A stretch of 64,000 bases of DNA, taken from NCBI RefSeq assembly GCF_002872335.1, contig NZ_NJAG01000002.1, forward strand, positions 248,001-312,000, read 5' to 3'. Shown here piece by piece: positions 18,337 to 25,235 of this stretch. This stretch comes from Siphonobacter sp. BAB-5405 (GTDB lineage Bacteria > Bacteroidota > Bacteroidia > Cytophagales > Spirosomataceae). Numbering within the stretch: the first letter of the stretch is position 1; every line of letters begins with the position of its first letter. Both the position numbers and the translations under genes were made by a program. A model generated the notes under the pieces. It was not told the origin of the DNA and searched no databases. It saw nothing but the letters and a program-made list of their open reading frames with translations.

Positions 18337-19602
18337 TTGCATTTCTACGAATTTAACCTCCACGACGACACACTTGATGCCGTGGATTCCATGAATTTTC
18401 AACAGGCTACTCCGATCCAGGAAATGGCCATTCCCAAAATATTAAAAGGTAGTGATCTGCTGGCTTGTGCTCAAACGGGTACGGGCAAAACGGGAGCTTA
18501 CCTGATCCCGATTCTTGACCGTGTACCGGATTATCCGAAAGGTCAAATCAGTACCCTGATTCTGGTTCCCACGCGGGAACTGGCCCAGCAAATTGATGAA
18601 CAAGTGCAGGGCCTCGGCTATTACGTAGATGCGACGAGTATTGCTATTTACGGCGGTAACAAAGGCCCTGAATGGGAACAACAGAAGAAAGCCCTGACGC
18701 AGGGGGCCGACGTTATTATTGCTACGCCCGGACGTCTGATTGCTCACCTGCAACTGGGATACGTGAAGTTCGATCAGCTCAAAACGCTGATTCTGGACGA
18801 AGCGGACCGCATGCTGGATATGGGCTTTATCGGGGATATTATGAACATCCTCAAGCACCTGCCCGCCCAGCGGCAGACGCTGCTGTTCTCGGCTACCATG
18901 CCACCTAAAATCCGCGATCTGGCCCGCCGGATCATGCATCAGCCGGAAGAAATTAATCTGGCCGTATCGAAGCCCGCGGAAGGAATTGATCAGCAGTTTT
19001 ACCTGGCTGGAGATGCTCAGAAAGTGCCTTTGCTGATTCACTTGATGCAGTCGGTCGAGAACCCGAGTATGGTGCTTTTCACGTCCCGCAAGTCGGAAGT
19101 GAACGTCATTGTTCGGGCTTTGAAGAAAATGAAATGGGATGCCCGCGGTATTTCTTCCGATTCGGAGCAGGGCGAACGCGAAACCATTTTACGCGATTTC
19201 AAGAATCGGGCCTTCCCAATTCTGGTGGCTACGGATGTACTTTCCCGGGGGATCGACATTGATAACCTGAGCCACGTAGTAAATTTTGACGTTCCCCGCG
19301 ATCCCGAAGACTACGTACACCGCATCGGACGTACGGCCCGGGCCGCAGCTAAAGGTACGGCCATCACGTTCATCAACGATCAGGATCAGCACCGCGTCGT
19401 TCGCATTGAACGCTTACTGGAAAAAGAACTCGAAAAACGATCGATCACCGAAGGACTAGGCCTTGGTCCTGCACCGCTCTGGGATCCTAAAAAAGACCGT
19501 GGTAATAAGAAGAAAACCAATGGTCCTCAAACGTCTTCTTCCACTGAAAAACCCAAACGTTTTTTCAAAAAGAAAACGGGTCCAGCTAAAACGCAGGGCT
19601 AA
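18337..19602 (+). CDS. DEAD-box ATP-dependent RNA helicase (RhlE-like)
   Basis: RNA-remodelling helicase of 421 residues with Q-motif ATPIQEMAIP, motif I AQTGTGKT, Ia PTRELAQQ, II LDEADRM, III FSATMP, V ATDVLSRGIDID and VI HRIGRTARA, then a short basic tail (KKKTNG, KRFFKKKTG) that probably helps RNA binding. The start must be the TTG at 18337: an in-frame TGA lies two codons upstream, and the next ATG would remove part of the Q-motif region. The frame has no ATG option that keeps the LHFYEFNLHD segment conserved in RhlE-type proteins. Confidence 0.94.
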   Translation: MHFYEFNLHDDTLDAVDSMNFQQATPIQEMAIPKILKGSDLLACAQTGTGKTGAYLIPILDRVPDYPKGQISTLILVPTRELAQQIDEQVQGLGYYVDATSIAIYGGNKGPEWEQQKKALTQGADVIIATPGRLIAHLQLGYVKFDQLKTLILDEADRMLDMGFIGDIMNILKHLPAQRQTLLFSATMPPKIRDLARRIMHQPEEINLAVSKPAEGIDQQFYLAGDAQKVPLLIHLMQSVENPSMVLFTSRKSEVNVIVRALKKMKWDARGISSDSEQGERETILRDFKNRAFPILVATDVLSRGIDIDNLSHVVNFDVPRDPEDYVHRIGRTARAAAKGTAITFINDQDQHRVVRIERLLEKELEKRSITEGLGLGPAPLWDPKKDRGNKKKTNGPQTSSSTEKPKRFFKKKTGPAKTQG

Positions 19603-19650
19603 GAGTTAAAGAAGAGCTTCGTTTCGGCTCACGCGTTATAAAATAGGTCA

Positions 19651-19698
19651 TTCAATAAAAAGAGGTACGGCTTCGGAGCCGTACCTCTTTTTATTGAA
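19651..19698. terminator. Long bidirectional terminator
   Basis: A perfect 21-bp stem (19651-19671 with 19678-19698) containing AAAAAGAGGTACGGC and a 6-nt loop. It lies between the helicase stop and the stop of the leftward glycosyltransferase, whose last codons it includes. Confidence 0.9.
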
Positions 19699-20611
19699 TG
19701 CTGATCTTCTGTCGGTACCGCAGGCTCTCCCCCATGGGGCAGCCTTTCAGTATAAACAAAGCCAGTCGACTGAAATTCCGGTGTTTATAAAACTTCTTGC
19801 CGTTTTTAAAGGCGTAAAACAACTGAAAAAGCACGACAGCCGGATAGGAATGGTGCTTACGGAAATAATGGAACAGTGAAATGTGATACTCCCGAATAAT
19901 CTCGTAGCAGGGAGCCGTGCTCTGCCCTTCCAGGTGAATGTACTCCGCCTCGGGTACCAGATAGAGCACTTTGCCAATCGCGTGCATTTTGCGGGCCAGA
20001 TCCTCCTCTTCCACGTAGAGAAAATGAGTAATGTCAAAACCACTGACCTCCCGAAAATCCGTCGCCCGGATGAACAGCGTACTGCCCATAATGAAGGGTA
20101 CTTCCAGCGGCTCCTGATAGGCTTTAAGGGCCGGATGCTGCTCGGGACGATACCATTTCATGAATCCGTGACCAAGGTATTTCAGTCCCAGCGAAGGAAA
20201 ATACCCAAACGAATACCGTAACTCCCGATTGGGCTTAAACATCTGGGCTCCCACGATACCGGCGTTGGGATGTTGCTCCATGAAGGTTGCCAGAATGGTG
20301 CACACATCATTGAGTAACAGGCAGTCATTATTCAAAAAATAGTAATAGTCGGTTTCAGGATCCGCGTACTGTACACCCATCATATTTCCACCCGAAAAAC
20401 CCAGATTGATCCGGCTACGTACCAGGGTCAGATTCGGAATATCCCGCAGCGGCTCCAGCTTCAGGTAATCTTCATACCGTGAGTTATTATCGACCACCAC
20501 AATTTCGTAGTTCGGCCACTGGGTATGGTTTCGAATCGATTCAACGCAATGGAGGGTAAGCTGACTGGTATTATAATTTAAAAGAATAATGGAAATAGAC
20601 GGATGATGCAT
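19691..20611 (-). CDS. Family 2 glycosyltransferase (rhamnosyltransferase-like)
   Basis: Inverting GT-A glycosyltransferase of 306 residues. N-terminal SIILLNYNTSQLTLHCVESI, nucleotide-sugar contacts VVVDNNSRYED, the NNDCLLL metal-site equivalent, and FLYVEEEDLARKM acceptor-side motif. This pattern is typical of WbbL-like transferases that add sugars to cell-surface polysaccharide. No membrane segment is evident. No other surface-glycan gene adjoins it, so the product glycan cannot be named. The stop codon lies within the shared terminator. Confidence 0.88.
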   Translation of the reverse strand: MHHPSISIILLNYNTSQLTLHCVESIRNHTQWPNYEIVVVDNNSRYEDYLKLEPLRDIPNLTLVRSRINLGFSGGNMMGVQYADPETDYYYFLNNDCLLLNDVCTILATFMEQHPNAGIVGAQMFKPNRELRYSFGYFPSLGLKYLGHGFMKWYRPEQHPALKAYQEPLEVPFIMGSTLFIRATDFREVSGFDITHFLYVEEEDLARKMHAIGKVLYLVPEAEYIHLEGQSTAPCYEIIREYHISLFHYFRKHHSYPAVVLFQLFYAFKNGKKFYKHRNFSRLALFILKGCPMGESLRYRQKISIQ

Positions 20612-20871
20612 TAGGGCGTAGAATAAAAAGCGTTGGCTGATGAAGCAGGCCTGTCAACGTATAAAGACCGGGTATAAGCGAACCAGTGGCTCGGATTACG
20701 CAGGATGGTTAAGTGAGAAGTATAGCCGTCAATTCGTTTTTTTAATCCTACAAATTAACAACCAATTTAGCTAGGAAGCCAATGGTTGAGTGTACAATCC
20801 CGTAAGAATTCCGGGGATCGGAGCAGCCTCTCCCCCAGAACATTTTAGCCCATACCCTGTTCTATTCGTAT

Positions 20872-22059
20872 ATGTTTCGTTCGTGTAGCTCTCCGATTCG
20901 CTTTTTGAACTATTGGCAATCGTTTCCTAAACAACTACTGGTTTTGGCCGGATTGCTGGTAGTAGGCCCAGCCCTGGCCCAGGAAGAAAAACGTCCTTCG
21001 ATGGTTCGGCGGGTCTTTAACAAACTCATTGCGGATAGTACAGCTCCGGGGAAACCCAGTTTTCGCGTGTATCCAACGCTGGCCTATGCCCCGGAAACCA
21101 GTGTGGAGATTGGTTTTTCGTCCATGTACCTGTATCAGGCCAAAGGCGATACCCTGAACCGGCTGAGTGAGATTACGGCCTTTACCTTTGTGACCTTACA
21201 GGCTCAGTATGGCATCTGGCTCGATAATGCCATGTACGGCGATAAGGATAAATGGTTTTTGCTGGGACGTGTGCGATTTCAGCGGTTTCCGCTTCTCTAC
21301 TACGGCAGCGGTCCGGATACGCCGGGGGATAATCCCGCCGTTGTGGACGCCATGTATCTCATTGCGAGGCAACGATTACTGCGAAAAGTGGTACCCAATT
21401 TTTTTATTGGACCACAGGTAGATGTTCAGCATCTCTACAATGCTGACTTCCAGCAACCCCGTGAAGGGCAGGCGTACCCCTTGCCGCTGGGTGCGGAGGG
21501 TTCAACCAATGTAGGCTTGGGACTGGGGGTTGTTTACGATAACCGGCACAATGTACTGAACGTACGGAAGGGATTGTTTACCGAACTGGGCTTTCTTTCC
21601 TACCGAAAAACCTGGGGTAGTAGCGAGAACTTTTTTGGCATTACGTTCGATAACCGACTCTATCGACCTATTAATCAACGAAACGTATTTGCCTGGCAGG
21701 TATACGGAAGCTTCATGTCGGGGAACGTGCCTTTCAACTTGAAGTCACTGCTGGGTGGGGATATGATTATGCGGGGCTATTACCAGGGCCGCTACCGCGA
21801 CGACCAGCTCCTGGCCACGCAGGTAGAACACCGCTGGTTGCCTTTTAGCTTTAGCCGACGTATTGGCGGAACCGTTTTTGCGTCAGCGGGTATGGTGGCC
21901 CCTCGGCTGGGCGAACTCAACTTTAAACTCGTACGCTATACGGGTGGCGTGGGTCTGCGGTACTTACTTTTCCCGAAAAAAGATATTTTCCTGCGAATGG
22001 ACATGGGTCTAACCAACGAAGGTCCCGGCTTTTACATCATGACGGGCGAGGCGTTCTAG
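20872..22059 (+). CDS. Omp85/BamA-type surface antigen barrel protein
   Basis: Predicted outer-membrane beta-barrel of 395 residues. The N-terminus contains a signal peptide (QLLVLAGLLVVGPALAQ, cleaved near residue 37). The mature part lacks POTRA domains and goes directly into barrel strands: YPTLAYAPETSVEIGFSSMY, GLGLGVVYDNRHNVLNVRKG, the LLGGDMIMRGYYQGRYRDDQ segment containing the conserved Omp85 RGY motif, and a C-terminal strand ending in phenylalanine. It resembles the C-terminal bacterial surface antigen domain (PF01103). The function may be lipid or protein handling in the outer membrane. Confidence 0.82.
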   Translation: MFRSCSSPIRFLNYWQSFPKQLLVLAGLLVVGPALAQEEKRPSMVRRVFNKLIADSTAPGKPSFRVYPTLAYAPETSVEIGFSSMYLYQAKGDTLNRLSEITAFTFVTLQAQYGIWLDNAMYGDKDKWFLLGRVRFQRFPLLYYGSGPDTPGDNPAVVDAMYLIARQRLLRKVVPNFFIGPQVDVQHLYNADFQQPREGQAYPLPLGAEGSTNVGLGLGVVYDNRHNVLNVRKGLFTELGFLSYRKTWGSSENFFGITFDNRLYRPINQRNVFAWQVYGSFMSGNVPFNLKSLLGGDMIMRGYYQGRYRDDQLLATQVEHRWLPFSFSRRIGGTVFASAGMVAPRLGELNFKLVRYTGGVGLRYLLFPKKDIFLRMDMGLTNEGPGFYIMTGEAF

Positions 22060-22259
22060 GCCAGATCAATCTTACGACTTTCCTCCAGACCCGCTACCCC
22101 CGCCAACTGCCGCACGGCGTCGGCGTTACCGGGGTCAAGGCTTACTACCCATACATTGATCTCACTGAGTTTCTGGGTAACGCTACCATTCAGCTTCTGA
22201 ATGGCAGTTTCCAGTACCTGGGTCTGACCGGGCTGGATGGAGAGAATGTATTCTTTCAT
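22056..22259 (-). CDS. Stand-alone inhibitor I9-like propeptide domain
   Basis: A 67-residue protein without a signal peptide. Its pattern, YILSIQPGQTQVLETAIQ at the start, an NVWVVSLDP strand in the middle and AVRQLAGVAGLEESRKI at the end, follows the subtilisin propeptide/inhibitor I9 fold, in which the last segment normally reads HPGVxxVEPD. It lies 200 bp downstream of a leaderless subtilase gene in the same orientation. A role as a trans-acting folding helper or inhibitor of that protease is inferred. It overlaps the convergent Omp85-like gene by 4 bp. No close named homologue was recognised. Confidence 0.6.
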   Translation of the reverse strand: MKEYILSIQPGQTQVLETAIQKLNGSVTQKLSEINVWVVSLDPGNADAVRQLAGVAGLEESRKIDLA

Positions 22260-22406
22260 CGACGTAGTAGTTAAAAGCGTGCCTCTCTTTTATTTTTCTT
22301 CTGTACCTAAACCTACGTACCACCCCCTCGCCTTAGTAAATCTTACGTTCAAACCTCACGCTTAAACTTAAAACTTCTAACGCTCAAACTATCAAACCTC
22401 AAACCC

Positions 22407-22440
22407 AAAAAGGTATAACCGCCCATCCGAGCGGTTATAC
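22407..22440 (-). terminator. Leftward terminator after the subtilase gene
   Basis: GTATAACCGC (22413-22422) and GCGGTTATAC (22431-22440) pair; on the minus strand the stem is followed by CCTTTTTGGG. It separates the protease from the I9-like gene, so these are probably separate transcripts or linked by readthrough. Confidence 0.75.
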
Positions 22441-22461
22441 ACAGCAAAAAACACACCATTG

Positions 22462-23832
22462 CTAGTCGGTCAATGCTTCTTCATTTACGGCCAGCGGCCA
22501 GGGTTTCAGAATCAGCCGGGACAGCGGGCCCTGTACCAGTCCGGCTCCGGCATCGGTCGTTGGAAGGGATAGTGGTTTCGCCGTACTCACCAGCTTCTTC
22601 CACAAAGCATAGCCCCGATTCGCTTTGCTCTGCTGGGCATAGAAAGCCGCAATACCCGCCACGTGGGGGGTTGCCATGCTCGTACCCTGCCAGGTAGCGT
22701 ATTTCGTCGGCATCTTGGTAGAGGAGAACACCTCGACACCCGGAGCGACAATATCTACGTTTCCGTACGGAGCGTACTTGCCCCGGTTCGAGAAATTGGC
22801 AATTTTCATGGTTTTATCCACGGCTCCTACCGCTAGAATCGAAGGACAATTTGCCGGGTGGCTCACCGCATTGTACACGCCATTGCTTCGGTTGCTGTCG
22901 TTGCCCGCCGCCGCTACAATCAGCGTGCCTTTGGCGAGTACATTGGCCGCTACGTTTTCGAAGATCTGCGAGTACCCCTGCGTCTGCGTCCCTGCTCCCA
23001 GCGACATACTAATCACTTCGCATTTGTTGGCCAGAGCCCAGTTGATCCCCGCCAGAATACCCGCATCGCCACCGTACCCTTCATTGCTGAGCACTTTTCC
23101 GGCGTAAATGGTAGCCTTGTACGCCAGACCATACCGGGGTACATTCGGGTCTGAGGGGTTGAGTGGTCCGCAGGCGGTACCAATGCAGTGGGTACCGTGG
23201 CCGTGGCCATCCTGAACGGTTTGTCCGTTGATAAATGAAGCCGTCACGATGTTACGTCCCACGAAATCGGGGTGCTGCAAATCCATGCCCGTATCCAGTA
23301 CGGCCACTTTGATCCCGCTTCCGTTGTAACTACGGTACAATAACGACGGCACGCCCCGTACGGCCTGCAAACCCCAGGTTACGCCCGTGGCCTGTACTTC
23401 CTGTTCGGCCGTAAAAGCTTCTCCGTTGGATTTTTCCGTTTGCTGGGTACGCTCCAGTAAGGTGTCGACAGCATCGCGGAAACCCTTGAGGTATTCGCCC
23501 GTCAGCTCGTTGATGGCGTACACGACCCGCTCGGGTTCAATCAACACCGCCTGACTGGCATCGGCAACCGTTAGCGACAGGCGATTTAACTGATCGGGCA
23601 CGGCATTGACCACGGCTACGCCAATCTGATCCAGGTAAATCGCTTCGTTTTGCTCAAAATCGGAGTCCTGCACGCGTTCATCCGGAAAATCCGCTGAATG
23701 AGCTACTTTTAGTCCCGTCGTTTCGGTTAAGCTCGCCAGGGCCGCCTGCGTATCGGTTCCTTCAGGAAACATAACCAGATACCGACCCGTAAATTCCTGG
23801 TCCGGCTTTGCGTTTTTTTGATGATCTGACAT
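22462..23832 (-). CDS. Subtilisin-like S8 serine peptidase, leaderless
   Basis: Serine protease of 456 residues with a complete triad: D180 in VAVLDTGMDLQHPDF, H212 in GHGHGTHCIGT and S385 in GTSMATPHVAG, and the oxyanion N311 in AAAGNDS. The first about 110 residues form an I9-type propeptide region (GRYLVMFPEGTDTQAALASL to AVLIEPERVVYAI). There is no signal peptide: the N-terminus is MSDHQKNAKPDQEFTGRY, so the enzyme is either intracellular or exported by a non-Sec route. The small I9-like gene downstream may act on it. Family is certain; location and substrate are unknown. Confidence 0.93.
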   Translation of the reverse strand: MSDHQKNAKPDQEFTGRYLVMFPEGTDTQAALASLTETTGLKVAHSADFPDERVQDSDFEQNEAIYLDQIGVAVVNAVPDQLNRLSLTVADASQAVLIEPERVVYAINELTGEYLKGFRDAVDTLLERTQQTEKSNGEAFTAEQEVQATGVTWGLQAVRGVPSLLYRSYNGSGIKVAVLDTGMDLQHPDFVGRNIVTASFINGQTVQDGHGHGTHCIGTACGPLNPSDPNVPRYGLAYKATIYAGKVLSNEGYGGDAGILAGINWALANKCEVISMSLGAGTQTQGYSQIFENVAANVLAKGTLIVAAAGNDSNRSNGVYNAVSHPANCPSILAVGAVDKTMKIANFSNRGKYAPYGNVDIVAPGVEVFSSTKMPTKYATWQGTSMATPHVAGIAAFYAQQSKANRGYALWKKLVSTAKPLSLPTTDAGAGLVQGPLSRLILKPWPLAVNEEALTD

Positions 23833-23968
23833 AGTGAAAAAAGTTGAAGGTTGATCGTGTCCGGTAGCAGGGCCGGTATCCCTGTATTTCGTTTAAGGTC
23901 GAAATACGTTGTAAAAATGCTCCATTCGCGGCCCGTTTATCAATCCCTAATATTGGGGACACCCTACA

Positions 23969-24007
23969 AAAAAGCGACGCTCCCGTTGAACAAGAGCGTC
24001 GCTTTTT
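23969..24007 (-). terminator. Terminator after the GH43 gene
   Basis: AAAAAGCGACGCTC (23969-23982) with GAGCGTCGCTTTTT (23994-24007); the minus strand continues in T. It ends the leftward GH43 transcript. Confidence 0.85.
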
Positions 24008-24020
24008 GAGCTATACTAAC

Positions 24021-25052
24021 CTATTTACCAGCGGGATACGGGAGCGGTACTCCTTCGGCAACGGGTTCGCCAAAGACGGGCATCCCCGCCCGATTCCAGG
24101 TAATCTTCTGAGCCCGCGGCGACCGCTTGCCTCCGCAACCCTGATCCGAATCCGAGTTGGCGTGGTACAACAGCCAGTCTTCTTTACCGTTGGGCGATTT
24201 GAAGAATGAATTATGGCCGGTTCCATACACGTGCTTTTCCAGCGATTGTTGAAAGACGGGTTTCTCGCTCTTTTTCCAACTTTTGGGGTCCAGCAGATCC
24301 GCTTCGCTAGGTGCCGTCAGTAAACCCAGAGCGTAGGTGTTGGTCCAGCAACCGCTGGCCGAGTACACAATGAAAATCTTCGAGCCGTGCCGGAGAAATT
24401 GCGGTCCTTCATTCACATATACGGGCCGTCCGGGCTTCCCCGCCGTCGTATTGTCCCAGTAGCGTTCCCAGTCGAACGTCGGCGTTGAAATCAGTACCCG
24501 TTCGCTGGATACGGTCCAGGGATTTTCGAGAGCGGCCATGTAGATGTTCTGTACTTCGTCGGTTTTACTGACGTGATCCCAACCCGACCAGATCAGGTAA
24601 CGCTTGCCTTTGTGCTCAAAAACCGATCCGTCGATGGCCCACTGATCGCTCGCATCGCTGAGTTTTCCTTTCATCACCCACTCGCCTTGCAGCGGATCGG
24701 ACGCACTGTTTTCGAGTACGTACAGTCGTCGGTTATCGCCGCTAGTGCCATCATTCGCTGTGAAATAGACGTACCATTTTCCGTCCAGAAAATGGATTTC
24801 GGGAGCCCAGATGTCTTTCGAGTACGGACCCGTCGCGGGCGGAGTCCAGATGACTTTTCCTTCCGCCGTTTTCAGTTCGGGCAAGGTCTTGGTTTTCCAG
24901 AGTTTGAGTGACCGCCCGGTGGTGTGCATGTAGTAGTAATAGCCTTTATGGTACAAGGCCCAGGGATCGGCTCCCGAGGGCAGCAATGGATTCGTGAAGG
25001 TTTGAGCCTGAGCATACAGGGAGATCAAACAAAAGAAAAGCAGTTTTTTCAT
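24021..25052 (-). CDS. Glycoside hydrolase family 43 (arabinofuranosidase-like)
   Basis: Predicted secreted five-bladed beta-propeller hydrolase, likely acting on arabinan or arabinoxylan side chains. The frame extends to 25163, but the ATG at 25052 (MKKLLFFCLISLYAQAQ) gives a standard signal peptide and 343 residues. Catalytic positions read as D in LPSGADPWALY (base), D in QWAIDGSVF (pKa modulator) and E in YVNEGPQFLRH (acid). It belongs to the polysaccharide-use region, downstream of the glutaminase-like gene and separated from it by a perfect palindrome. The substrate is inferred from the family only. Confidence 0.88.
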   Translation of the reverse strand: MKKLLFFCLISLYAQAQTFTNPLLPSGADPWALYHKGYYYYMHTTGRSLKLWKTKTLPELKTAEGKVIWTPPATGPYSKDIWAPEIHFLDGKWYVYFTANDGTSGDNRRLYVLENSASDPLQGEWVMKGKLSDASDQWAIDGSVFEHKGKRYLIWSGWDHVSKTDEVQNIYMAALENPWTVSSERVLISTPTFDWERYWDNTTAGKPGRPVYVNEGPQFLRHGSKIFIVYSASGCWTNTYALGLLTAPSEADLLDPKSWKKSEKPVFQQSLEKHVYGTGHNSFFKSPNGKEDWLLYHANSDSDQGCGGKRSPRAQKITWNRAGMPVFGEPVAEGVPLPYPAGK

Positions 25053-25183
25053 AAGGTTTAGTTTAGATGGCTTGATTGGTGGTGGTGTGTTAGCTGGAAA
25101 ATTGCAGTTTCCATTCACTGGAGACCCATAGTACGTATCGTTCTTCCTGCAAGATACCAGCAACCGACCACTGGTTACAAATA

Positions 25184-25213
25184 GTCGATGCCAGCTAGCT
25201 AGCTGGCATCGAC
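25184..25213. repeat. Perfect 30-bp palindrome
   Basis: The left half GTCGATGCCAGCTAG (25184-25198) is exactly complementary to the right half 25199-25213, with no loop. It lies 22 bp beyond the stop of the glutaminase-like gene. There is no T tract on either strand, so it is an atypical terminator, a transcript-end stabiliser or a protein-binding site. Confidence 0.7.
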
Positions 25214-25235
25214 GGGTAAGCGAATTCCGCTACAA

